Source: Mongoliibacter ruber
Lineage (GTDB): Bacteria; Bacteroidota; Bacteroidia; Cytophagales; Cyclobacteriaceae
Assembly: GCF_003003005.1 (NCBI RefSeq)
Contig: NZ_PVTR01000002.1
Span: 62,001-126,000, forward strand
Reading direction: 5' to 3'
DNA: 64,000 nt
Made by a program: the position numbers and the translations under genes. Under the pieces are notes generated by a model. That model was not told where the DNA came from and did no database searches. It saw nothing but the letters and a program-made list of their open reading frames with translations. Numbering within the stretch: the first letter of the stretch is position 1; every line of letters starts with the position of its first letter. This document shows, in pieces, positions 27,103-36,071 of this stretch.

Positions 27103-28971
27103 ATGAACATTACCATGAAAAAATTTAATATTAAAGCAATACTTATCTCCTTGATTTCATTGTCAATATGGAGTTGCAATGATGATTTTCTGAATACTGT
27201 TCCACTCGGAGAAGTGTCCGAATCAGCAGTTTGGACTGATGCTGGATTGGCTGAGGCTTTCGTAACAGACATTTACGGAGGACTTGTCTGGGGAGGCTTT
27301 AATGAACAAGCCTTGGCGTCTTTGACTGATGAGGCTATCTTCACTCACCCGGGACGGAATATAAACACGGTAACAGAAGCAAGATCAAATCCCCAAAACC
27401 CAGGCTGGATTGATGATTCTAGGGGCTGGGCCAACCTTTACAACAGGTTACGTGCAGCAAATATTGCTATAGAGAATCTATCAGACCCAAAATTTGATAA
27501 CACATCAGGAATTGCAGATAGACTTTTGGGGGAAGCGATATTCATGAGGGCATATTTTCACCATCAGTTGTTGAGGAATTATGGATCATTTCCAATAGCT
27601 GACGGAATGACTACTTTAAGCGATGATACTTTTGAAAAGAAAAGAAACACTTTTGAAGAATGTGTTGATTTCATTATCAACGATTTAGACAGATCTGCTC
27701 AATTACTTGAAGGTTTAAATCTTCAACGAGGTCGTGCAAATGAGGTCGCAGCATTGGCCCTTAAATCTAGGGTATTACTCTACGCTGCAAGCGATCTTCA
27801 TGATATGCCGACTGCATCAGCAAAATCTTCTGTGATTTCTGGCTATGAAAACAAAGAGTTGATCGGTTATACTTCCGGAAACAGAACTGAAAGATGGCAA
27901 AAAGCAAAAATTGCAGCTAAGGCAGCCATGGATCTTCAATCAGGTAATATGCTCAATCTTTCTGAACCTTTGGACCCTCAGGCAGCTACTGATATCTATA
28001 TCAACAATTCTATTTCTAGGAATGGTGGAGAAAATGAGATGATTTTCGGAAGATATTATTTAAACTCCAAACCTGAATGGGGTGGACGTCAAGGCTTGTT
28101 TAACGGTCCCAATGGATACAACAATTGGGCTGGAAATACTCCAGTTTCTCTGCTGGTAGATGATTATGAGATGATGGATGGAAGCAAATTTGATTGGAAT
28201 AATCCTGAAATTGCTGCTAAGCCCTACGAAAACCGTGACCCAAGGTTTTATGGTACTTTTCTATATGAAGGAGCCCAATGGAAGCCTAGATCCCCCGCCA
28301 ATCAAGCAAGGGATCCGCTTGGCCAAATTCAAACTGGCAGCTACGAAGTTACCAATGCTACAGGTCAAAAAGTCACTCATTTCGGTTTGGATACGAGAAA
28401 CAGCCCAATAGAAGATTGGAACGGCTCGTACACTGGATATTATGTGCGGAAATTTGTAGAACCTGACCCATCACACGTGGATCAAAATACATGGCAGGAG
28501 ATTCCTTGGCCAGCAATTAGGGTCACAGAAGTTGTACTCAATTATGTAGAAGCTTGTATCGAATTAGGTGAATATGAGGAAGCAAAATCATATTTAAATA
28601 GAATCAGATATAGAGCGGGTATGCCAGCCATTACTTCTACAGGAGATCAGTTAATCGCAGATTATCGAAATGAAAGAAGGGTCGAAATGGCTTTTGAAGA
28701 GCAGCGCTATTATGATACCAGAAGATGGATGATTGCTCCGGAGACCTTGGGAAGGCAAGCCAATGGTATTCAGATAAGGGGTACCTTAAAGCCGGGCAAG
28801 TCCAATGTGACATATAGATATGATACCGAATTGTACGATTATTCCTATTCTTTAATTGATATAGATCCTGGAAAAGAAAATAGATTATGGCTTGATAAAA
28901 TGTATTGGATGCCAATAAGTTTTGATGAAATGAACAGGAATTCTCTTCTGATTCAAAATCCCGGTTACTAA
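27103..28971 (+). CDS. SusD/RagB-type substrate-binding lipoprotein
   Basis: This surface lipoprotein caps the SusC barrel and binds the ligand. It begins three bases after the susC stop. A second ATG at 27115 gives a cleaner MKKFN signal peptide, so the start may be 12 bases later. The lipobox Cys is in LSIWSC (residue 25). TPR-like helices and the C-terminal SusD signature (EACIELGEYEEAKSYLNRIR, then DYRNERRVEMAFEEQRYYD) are clear. Length (622 aa) is at the upper end of the family. It ends before a strong hairpin. Confidence 0.95.
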   Translation: MNITMKKFNIKAILISLISLSIWSCNDDFLNTVPLGEVSESAVWTDAGLAEAFVTDIYGGLVWGGFNEQALASLTDEAIFTHPGRNINTVTEARSNPQNPGWIDDSRGWANLYNRLRAANIAIENLSDPKFDNTSGIADRLLGEAIFMRAYFHHQLLRNYGSFPIADGMTTLSDDTFEKKRNTFEECVDFIINDLDRSAQLLEGLNLQRGRANEVAALALKSRVLLYAASDLHDMPTASAKSSVISGYENKELIGYTSGNRTERWQKAKIAAKAAMDLQSGNMLNLSEPLDPQAATDIYINNSISRNGGENEMIFGRYYLNSKPEWGGRQGLFNGPNGYNNWAGNTPVSLLVDDYEMMDGSKFDWNNPEIAAKPYENRDPRFYGTFLYEGAQWKPRSPANQARDPLGQIQTGSYEVTNATGQKVTHFGLDTRNSPIEDWNGSYTGYYVRKFVEPDPSHVDQNTWQEIPWPAIRVTEVVLNYVEACIELGEYEEAKSYLNRIRYRAGMPAITSTGDQLIADYRNERRVEMAFEEQRYYDTRRWMIAPETLGRQANGIQIRGTLKPGKSNVTYRYDTELYDYSYSLIDIDPGKENRLWLDKMYWMPISFDEMNRNSLLIQNPGY

Positions 28972-28992
28972 TTATTAATTGATCTGGAAATC

Positions 28993-29045
28993 AAGCAGCT
29001 TAGCAGACATCTTCGGGTGAATCAGCTAAGTTGCTTCTTTTTGTT
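28993..29045 (+). terminator. Terminator or attenuator between susD and the FG-GAP gene
   Basis: AAGCAGCTTAGC (28993-29004) pairs with GCTAAGTTGCTT (29025-29036) with one G-T pair, and CTTTTTGTTT follows. The next gene starts only 23 bases later, so this may cut down rather than abolish read-through. Confidence 0.75.
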
Positions 29046-29067
29046 TAACGCTACCAAATTCCGCACC

Positions 29068-32000
29068 ATGTACAGATCATTGTACCAATTACTTCTGATT
29101 ACCATTGTCCCTCTTTTGTTGCTATTTTCTTGTTCAAACACTAGCAATGAACCATTGGATGGATCAAGCAGGGAGAATTTCAGACTTTTCGATTTATTGG
29201 AGCCTGATGAATCTGGAGTGACTTTTAGAAATCAACTCACGGAAGGACCAAATACAAATGTATTGATGTACGAGTATTTTTATAATGGCGGTGGTGTCGC
29301 TATTGGCGATCTTAACAATGATGGCCTAGATGATATATATTTTTCCGGAAACATGGTATCGAATGCTTTGTATTTAAACAAAGGAAATTTAAAGTTTGAA
29401 GACATAACAGCAAAAGCTGGAGTACAAGGCAGAGAAGGTCCATGGACAACAGGCGTTTCCATGGCCGATGTGAATGGTGATGGTTGGCTTGATATCTATG
29501 TGTGTTATTCAGGCAATTTACCATCTGACAAAAGGCGAAACCAATTGTTTATTCATCAAGGTCTAAATGATGAAGGTATTCCTTTTTTCAAAGAAAAGGC
29601 TGTAGAATTTGGTCTTGACATAGACTCATATTCTACTCAAGCCTTATTTTTTGATTATGATTTGGATGGGGATTTGGATATGTTTTTACTAAACCACAAT
29701 CCCAAATCAATACCTGTATTAGACGAATCAAGTACCAAAGATTTATTGAGTAAAAAGGATGCTTCTGGATCTCAGTTATTCAGAAACGATAACGGGAAAT
29801 TCGTTGAGGTGACAGAGGAAGCTGGTATTCAGAACTCAGCACTTTCATACGGCTTAGGCATAGGAGCTGCTGATCTAAATGGAAATGGATATCCAGATTT
29901 ATATGTAAGTAATGATTACACCGCCACTGACTATCTGTATTTCAATAATGGGAACGGAACTTTTTCAGAAGGGAGCAAAACTTCATTAGGTCATATTTCT
30001 CAATTCTCTATGGGAAATGAACTGGCAGACTTTAATAATGATGGGTTCATTGATATTTTCACACTCGACATGTTGCCCGAGGATAATAAACGTCAAAAAT
30101 TACTGATGAGTCCTGACAATTATGAAAAACACCAATTTATGGTCAATGCAGGGCTACACTATCAATATATGCGCAATATGCTACATCAAAACCATGGTAA
30201 TGGTAGATTTAGTGAAATAGGTCAGATTGCTGGAATTTCTAATACGGATTGGAGTTGGGCAGCATTATTTGCAGACTTTGATAATGATGGATGGAAAGAT
30301 TTGTTTGTCAGTAATGGGTATAGAAAAGACTATACAAATTTAGATTTTTTAAAGTACATGAGCGATTATGTTCAAAATCACAGAGGAAATCTAAAACGGG
30401 ATAATATTCTAGATTTAGTATCTAATATTCCTTCCTCTGATATCTCAAATTATGTTTTCCAAAATAATCAGGCAGGAGGGTTTAATAATGTAACTTCCGA
30501 ATGGGGCCTTTACAAACCCATAAATAGCAATGGAGCTGCTTACGCTGACTTAGACAATGACGGTGACTTGGAATTAATCATTAATAATATAGATGCCACT
30601 TCTTTCATCTATAAAAACAATAGCCAAGAAACCAAACAAAATAACTGGATACAAATAAAATTGAAAGGTGAAGGAAATAACCCTGATGGTATAGGTGCAA
30701 AAGTATACATCTTTAACAGCAATGGTATTCAATTACAGGAACAAATGCCTACAAGAGGTTATCAATCGAGTGTTTCTTTCAAGCTGCATTTTGGTCTTGG
30801 GAAGATTAACGAGATAGATTCTCTAATGATAATATGGCCAGGAGGAAAATATCAAAATATCAAAAAGCCGAAAATTAACTCATTGCTCATTCTGGATCAA
30901 GAAAACAGCCAAGAACAGGCGTTTTTAAGCCTTCCTAAAAATAATCAAGCTATTTTTAAAAATACAGGTGAGCTGGGAGAACCTACTTTAAAATCAGAGT
31001 TTAATGATTTTAAAAGACAACCATTGCTACCCAATCCTATTTCAGGTGACAAGATCGCATTGGTCAAAGGAGACCTAAACGGAGATGGTTTTGATGATGT
31101 GTTTGTGGGCGGCCTTTTCGGACAAGCACCGCAAATTTTGTTTCAAAACAAAAATGGTGATTTCACGCCAAAGGAACTGAGAAATTTAGAAGAAACACTT
31201 GATTATGAAGATGTCGATGCCGCCATCTTTGATGCAAACGGTAATGGTTTCTTAGATATCTACGTAGCGAGTGGAGGATATGGGAATTTCATAAAGGGTG
31301 ATAAAAGATTTCAAGATCGGCTTTACTTAAATGATGGCAATGGTGGATTTGTTTGGAGCAAGAATGCCCTGCCAGAAAATTATTACCCTACCACAACAGT
31401 AGAATTCAATGATATAAATGGAGATGGCTACCCAGATTTATTTGTTGGTTCTGGCGCAATACCAGGCCAATATCCCCATTCTGAAACTAGTGTAATTCTT
31501 ATCAATAATCAGGATGGAAGTTTTAAAGATATGACCTCTAAATATTTTCCTGAACTGGCTGATATTGGAATAGTAAAAGACGCCAAATGGGTAGACTTAA
31601 ATAGAAACGGCCAAAAAGAATTGATTCTATTGGGTGAGTGGATGCCAATCAGCATTTTTGCCTTAAAAGATGAAAAGTTTGAAAATGTCACAGATCAATA
31701 CTTTACTCACGAAACCACAGGTTGGTGGAATACAATTCAATTAGAGGAAATCGATGGGAAAATAGTACTTATCGCTGGTAATTATGGATTGAATAGCCAA
31801 ATAAAAGCGAACACGAAAGAACCAGTTGAGCTATACTTCAAAGACTTTGATGATAATGGGTCGGTAGATCCAATATTAACCACTTTTATTCAGGGCGTTT
31901 CTTACCCTTATTTAACGAGAGATGAATTTTTGGATCAATTCATATATAAGAAGTCAGGATTTACCACCTATGAGAGCTATGCAAATGCTAAGATAGAAGA

Positions 32001-32400
32001 TCTTTTTACACCGAATGAATTTAAAGACTATGGATACCGAAGAGCCTTATCCCTCGATACAAAAATGTTTGTTCTTGACAGCAAAGACATATTTGAAGAA
32101 GTTGAACTTCCTCTTGAAGTTCAATATTCCCCAGTTCACAAAATCTTGTTTATAGAACATGTCTCTAATCGATATTTACTTTTCTTTGGAAATCAAGAAA
32201 ACTCTAAATTAAGAATTGGTAAGCAAGATGCAAATCACGGAGTCTTAGTCAAATTGAATGACCTGTCAAAACCTGAATACATTCCTCAATCCATTTCTGG
32301 GTTTAATATTATTGGTGATTCTAGAAATGCATTAAGAATTGGGGAGAAAAAAATTATTGTAAATATTATGGGCCAAGCACTTCAGGTTTATGAATATTAG
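29068..32400 (+). CDS. FG-GAP/VCBS-repeat lipoprotein with internal ASPIC/UnbV domain
   Basis: A predicted lipoprotein (Cys22 in LLLLFSC) of 1110 aa. Calcium-binding FG-GAP repeats of the form DLNNDGLDD, DVNGDGWLD, DYDLDGDLD and DFNNDGFID fill the first half, building an integrin-like propeller. An ASPIC/UnbV domain lies at about 531-605 (GIGAKVYIFNSNG to IIWPGG), and a second FG-GAP block follows. This is the CRTAC1-like architecture. The frame opens upstream at 29017, but the ATG at 29068 starts the signal peptide and lies beyond the hairpin. Its 3' end overlaps the next gene by 11 bases. It probably acts as a surface binding scaffold; the ligand is unknown. Confidence 0.88.
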   Translation: MYRSLYQLLLITIVPLLLLFSCSNTSNEPLDGSSRENFRLFDLLEPDESGVTFRNQLTEGPNTNVLMYEYFYNGGGVAIGDLNNDGLDDIYFSGNMVSNALYLNKGNLKFEDITAKAGVQGREGPWTTGVSMADVNGDGWLDIYVCYSGNLPSDKRRNQLFIHQGLNDEGIPFFKEKAVEFGLDIDSYSTQALFFDYDLDGDLDMFLLNHNPKSIPVLDESSTKDLLSKKDASGSQLFRNDNGKFVEVTEEAGIQNSALSYGLGIGAADLNGNGYPDLYVSNDYTATDYLYFNNGNGTFSEGSKTSLGHISQFSMGNELADFNNDGFIDIFTLDMLPEDNKRQKLLMSPDNYEKHQFMVNAGLHYQYMRNMLHQNHGNGRFSEIGQIAGISNTDWSWAALFADFDNDGWKDLFVSNGYRKDYTNLDFLKYMSDYVQNHRGNLKRDNILDLVSNIPSSDISNYVFQNNQAGGFNNVTSEWGLYKPINSNGAAYADLDNDGDLELIINNIDATSFIYKNNSQETKQNNWIQIKLKGEGNNPDGIGAKVYIFNSNGIQLQEQMPTRGYQSSVSFKLHFGLGKINEIDSLMIIWPGGKYQNIKKPKINSLLILDQENSQEQAFLSLPKNNQAIFKNTGELGEPTLKSEFNDFKRQPLLPNPISGDKIALVKGDLNGDGFDDVFVGGLFGQAPQILFQNKNGDFTPKELRNLEETLDYEDVDAAIFDANGNGFLDIYVASGGYGNFIKGDKRFQDRLYLNDGNGGFVWSKNALPENYYPTTTVEFNDINGDGYPDLFVGSGAIPGQYPHSETSVILINNQDGSFKDMTSKYFPELADIGIVKDAKWVDLNRNGQKELILLGEWMPISIFALKDEKFENVTDQYFTHETTGWWNTIQLEEIDGKIVLIAGNYGLNSQIKANTKEPVELYFKDFDDNGSVDPILTTFIQGVSYPYLTRDEFLDQFIYKKSGFTTYESYANAKIEDLFTPNEFKDYGYRRALSLDTKMFVLDSKDIFEEVELPLEVQYSPVHKILFIEHVSNRYLLFFGNQENSKLRIGKQDANHGVLVKLNDLSKPEYIPQSISGFNIIGDSRNALRIGEKKIIVNIMGQALQVYEY

Positions 32401-33745
32401 ATTTCAAAGTCTCGGTGATTTACAAGTATTACATTTACTTACTACGATTATGGTGTGTATTTTGTCTTCATGCCATTTCGGAAAAGAGATAGAGAAATAT
32501 ACGAATAAAGATATTGCAAACATTATGGGGGAAGTCACAGCTGTTATGGTACATGATGTAACCAACCCTCCTTTGGCAAGTAGATTTTATGCATATATAA
32601 GTCTTGCAGGTCTTCAGGCATTAAATCCAGACTTTGGGCATAATATATTTGAATCTTTAGAAGAATATAATAGGCCTACAGATATATTAGACAATGAGGA
32701 TGTAAATTATCAGCTGGCAGCTATTTTATCAATGACTCAAACCGCTAAACTACTTCTACCATCCGGGGATAACTTGGAAAAGCATCTAGATAACATTAAA
32801 AAAACAGCTCTTTCAAAAGGTATCTCTAAAAAAATATTGAGATCCACTGATTCTTATAGCAAAGCTATCGCCATGCATATAATTGAGTATGCCAATACAG
32901 ATGGGTATAGACTAATTAGCTCTTTGCCCAGATACGAAACAAGTTCGCTACAAGGAAATTGGGTTGCTACCCCTCCTGGATATTTCCCCGCTGTAGAACC
33001 ATACTTTAACACTTTAAGGCCTTTTTTTCTTGACTCAGCAAATCAGTTCGTACCCGAGCTACCAGTTCCCTATGAAGAAGAAGCTGAGAGCAAATTTTTC
33101 CATTTAGCATTAGAAGTATATGACCAAAATTTATCAGAAGAACAATTGTTGATCGCTGCTTTTTGGGATTGTAACCCTTTTGCCTTAGATGAAAATGGGC
33201 ATTTGTTAATTGGGTTAAAAAAAATCTCACCTGGCGCCCATTGGATAGGAATTGCCAATATTGCATGCAAGCTTGCAAATTTAAGTTTTGAAAAAACTAT
33301 GGAAATTAATGCAGTTTTGTCCATGACGATATTTGATTCTTTTATTGCTTGTTGGGATGAAAAATATCGAAGTAACCGAGTAAGGCCTGAAATTGCAATA
33401 AGAAAACTTATTGATCCTGGTTACAAACCATTTCTACAGACACCACCATTTCCAGAATACCTAAGTGGCCATTCTGTTGTTTCAACCGCTTCAGCTGAAA
33501 TACTAACAAAATTTTTTATGGAAAATTTTGCATATGTCGATACAGTGGAGGTTGCATACGGACTGGATCCAAGAAAATTCAATTCCTTTAAAGAAGCTGC
33601 GCAAGAAGCATCGTTTTCTAGGCTCTATGGAGGAATACACTTCAAAGATGGTATCGTAGAAGGCCAAGTTCAAGGCAAAAAGATAGGTTCTAACATAGTC
33701 AATAAATTAGGTCTAACCGAAGTTATAATAGCTGACAATAATTAA
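32390..33745 (+). CDS. Vanadium-dependent haloperoxidase / PAP2-superfamily lipoprotein
   Basis: The 451-aa predicted lipoprotein (Cys28 in CILSSC) has all three parts of the vanadate/phosphate site: K325-x6-R332-P333, S359-G360-H361, and S410-R411-x5-H417 followed by Asp420. These bind vanadate in haloperoxidases and phosphate in acid phosphatases. The sequence around SGH (PEYLSGHSVVS) and the closing GIHFKDGIVEGQVQGKKIG resemble bacterial haloperoxidase-like proteins rather than lipid PAP2 phosphatases. The reaction cannot be settled from sequence. It overlaps the FG-GAP gene by 11 bases, so the two are translationally coupled. Confidence 0.87.
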   Translation: MNIRFQSLGDLQVLHLLTTIMVCILSSCHFGKEIEKYTNKDIANIMGEVTAVMVHDVTNPPLASRFYAYISLAGLQALNPDFGHNIFESLEEYNRPTDILDNEDVNYQLAAILSMTQTAKLLLPSGDNLEKHLDNIKKTALSKGISKKILRSTDSYSKAIAMHIIEYANTDGYRLISSLPRYETSSLQGNWVATPPGYFPAVEPYFNTLRPFFLDSANQFVPELPVPYEEEAESKFFHLALEVYDQNLSEEQLLIAAFWDCNPFALDENGHLLIGLKKISPGAHWIGIANIACKLANLSFEKTMEINAVLSMTIFDSFIACWDEKYRSNRVRPEIAIRKLIDPGYKPFLQTPPFPEYLSGHSVVSTASAEILTKFFMENFAYVDTVEVAYGLDPRKFNSFKEAAQEASFSRLYGGIHFKDGIVEGQVQGKKIGSNIVNKLGLTEVIIADNN

Positions 33746-33759
33746 ATTCTTCATTAAAA

Positions 33760-34731
33760 ATGGTAATCAAAAAAAGCATTTATTTATATACACTGGTACT
33801 ATCGCTTGGAACTATTGCTTTGGTGTCAGGTAAATTTATTGACTTTTCACCCTACACCCAAAAAATCCCTGATACGAGCACTTCTTTTGAATTAGTACCG
33901 ATCCCTGGTGGCAAATTCAAATTAGGCAGCACTTTAAATGAAGATGAAAGACCTGTTCATGAAGTAGAAATTTCTCCTTTTTGGATGGGAGCCCATGAAA
34001 TTACCTGGGATATTTTCGAACTTTTCTTAGATAAGGATTATGAGGAATCTATCGCAGACAAGCCGCTTCCTGAGGGTGTAGATGGACTCACAAGACCAAG
34101 TATTCCTTATTTGGACATGACTTTCGGCATGGGAAAAGAACAAATGCCAGCAATTGGAATGACTCAATATGGAGCCATTCAATTTTGTAAATGGCTTTAT
34201 TTAAAAACAGGCGTGTTTTACCGACTTCCCACTGAAGCAGAATGGGAATATGCCGCTAGGGCTGGCAGCAATGATAAATATTTCTTTGGAAATGATGAAG
34301 GTCAGTTGGAAGAATACGCTTGGTTTGCGAAAAATAGTAACCAATCCACTCATAAAGTCGGACAAAAAAAACCAAATCCTTGGGGATTATATGATATATT
34401 AGGGAACGTAATGGAGTGGACCTCTGATCAATACCTTGCAGATGCCTATGCAAACAGGGTGAAAAACAAAGACCCGAAAGTCCCAAACCAAAAATTATAT
34501 CCCTCAGTCATCAGGGGTGGTCACTATGATAGTCCCGCTGACGATTTAAGGACCGCAAAAAGATTTGCTTCCACTCCTGAATGGAAAAGAATAGATCCGC
34601 AGATCCCGAAAAGCCAGTGGTGGTTTCCAGAAGCACCATTCCTTGGAATAAGAGTGGTAAGGCCTCTAGAAACACCATCTGAGGCAGAGATCTGGGCTTA
34701 TTACAACAAAGAACCTATCGCAGATTATTAA
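33760..34731 (+). CDS. SUMF1-fold (formylglycine-generating-enzyme-like) envelope protein
   Basis: This 323-aa protein has an N-terminal hydrophobic segment (about 7-23), which suggests export. The SUMF1 fold is shown by FELVPIPGGKFKLGS, RLPTEAEWEYAARAG, NPWGLYDILGNVMEWTSD and the final RGGHYDS...FLGIRVVRP. The two copper-binding cysteines of true formylglycine-generating enzymes are missing from the C-terminal part, and no sulfatase is nearby, so it is not a sulfatase activator. The fold is also used by binding and iron-oxidase proteins. It sits 14 bases after the haloperoxidase gene and 18 before the oxidoreductase. Confidence 0.88.
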   Translation: MVIKKSIYLYTLVLSLGTIALVSGKFIDFSPYTQKIPDTSTSFELVPIPGGKFKLGSTLNEDERPVHEVEISPFWMGAHEITWDIFELFLDKDYEESIADKPLPEGVDGLTRPSIPYLDMTFGMGKEQMPAIGMTQYGAIQFCKWLYLKTGVFYRLPTEAEWEYAARAGSNDKYFFGNDEGQLEEYAWFAKNSNQSTHKVGQKKPNPWGLYDILGNVMEWTSDQYLADAYANRVKNKDPKVPNQKLYPSVIRGGHYDSPADDLRTAKRFASTPEWKRIDPQIPKSQWWFPEAPFLGIRVVRPLETPSEAEIWAYYNKEPIADY

Positions 34732-34749
34732 CTATAAACACTAAAACCC

Positions 34750-36069
34750 ATGAATAACCAAAACTCAAACCGAAGGAGGGATTTCATCAAAACCTCCGCC
34801 TTGGTCACAGGAGGTCTCATCCTCCAACCTTGGAATATCCCTGGAGCCTATGCTTCAGGCACAGATGAAATCAAACTTGCTGTCATTGGATGTGGAGGAA
34901 GAGGTACTGGCGCCGTTTTTCAAGCATTTGAAACTGGCCATAATATCAAACTTGTAGCTATGGCGGACGCTTTCCGAGACAGAATTGACAAAAGCTACGA
35001 ACCTATTTTGGATAAATATGGAGCTGACAAAGTAGATGTGCCCGAAGAGAGAAAATTTGTGGGTTTTGATGCATATAAAGAAGCCATCAAACTCGCCGAT
35101 GTAGTAATCCTTGCAGCACCTCCGGGATTCAGACCTGATCATTTTGAAGAATCTGTCAAACAGGGGAAACAGATTTTTATGGAAAAACCCGTAGCAACAG
35201 ATGCCGCTGGCATCAGGAGAGTACTCGCTGCCGCCGAAGAGGCCAAAAAGAAAAAACTCAATGTAGTCGTGGGGCTTCAAAGACACTACCAAGACAATTA
35301 CCGTGAAACCATCAAGCGTATTCATGATGGTCAAATTGGAGATATAGTAGGTGGACAGGTATACTGGAATGACGGGGGAGTATGGGTCAATGCCCGGCAA
35401 CCTGGTCAGACTGAAATGGAATACCAAATGAGGAATTGGTATTATTTCAACTGGCTTTGTGGAGACCACATCACGGAGCAGCATGTTCACAACATAGATG
35501 TAGCCAACTGGGTCAAAAAAGGCCATCCTGTGAAAGCATATGGTACAGGAGGACGTCAAGTAAGAAGAGGAAAAGACCATGGAGAGATTTTTGATCACCA
35601 TTCAGTTACTTTCACCTATGATGATGGAACTGTTATTTTTAGCGAATGCCGGCATTTTCCCGGTGCAGCCAATCGGGTCGATGAAACCTTTCAGGGAACA
35701 AATGGCTCTGTATATTTGAGTGCTGGCAACCATGGGATTCTAACTGACCGCTCAGGCAAAGAGCTCTACAACCATGACAGACAAAACAACAGGAACCCAT
35801 ACCAAGTAGAGCATGATGAACTTTGGGCAGCAATAGTAGAAGGCGAGTACAAGTTTGCTGATGCAGAAAATGCAGCTCATAGTACCATGACCTCAATTAT
35901 GGGCAGGTATGCGACATACTCAGGTAAAGTAGTCACTTGGGATGAGGCTATCAATTCAGAAGTTGATCTGATGCCAGAAACATTGGCTTGGGATGCCATG
36001 CCAAGAGTACTTCCAAATGAAGATGGCTACTACCCACATGCAATTCCTGGAAAAACTAAAGTGTTTTGA
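34750..36069 (+). CDS. Gfo/Idh/MocA-family oxidoreductase, Tat-exported
   Basis: The 439-aa NAD(P)-dependent sugar oxidoreductase carries a Tat signal (RRRDFIKT, then ALVTGGLILQPW). The Rossmann fold begins at KLAVIGCGGRGTGA (about residues 42-55). The family catalytic Lys is in FMEKPVATD. A substrate domain follows, with CGDHITEQHVHNIDVANW. Tat export implies that it folds with its cofactor in the cytoplasm and works in the periplasm, like glucose-fructose oxidoreductase. The next gene encodes a Tat-exported TIM barrel, a common partner. Confidence 0.93.
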   Translation: MNNQNSNRRRDFIKTSALVTGGLILQPWNIPGAYASGTDEIKLAVIGCGGRGTGAVFQAFETGHNIKLVAMADAFRDRIDKSYEPILDKYGADKVDVPEERKFVGFDAYKEAIKLADVVILAAPPGFRPDHFEESVKQGKQIFMEKPVATDAAGIRRVLAAAEEAKKKKLNVVVGLQRHYQDNYRETIKRIHDGQIGDIVGGQVYWNDGGVWVNARQPGQTEMEYQMRNWYYFNWLCGDHITEQHVHNIDVANWVKKGHPVKAYGTGGRQVRRGKDHGEIFDHHSVTFTYDDGTVIFSECRHFPGAANRVDETFQGTNGSVYLSAGNHGILTDRSGKELYNHDRQNNRNPYQVEHDELWAAIVEGEYKFADAENAAHSTMTSIMGRYATYSGKVVTWDEAINSEVDLMPETLAWDAMPRVLPNEDGYYPHAIPGKTKVF

Positions 36070-36071
36070 TC

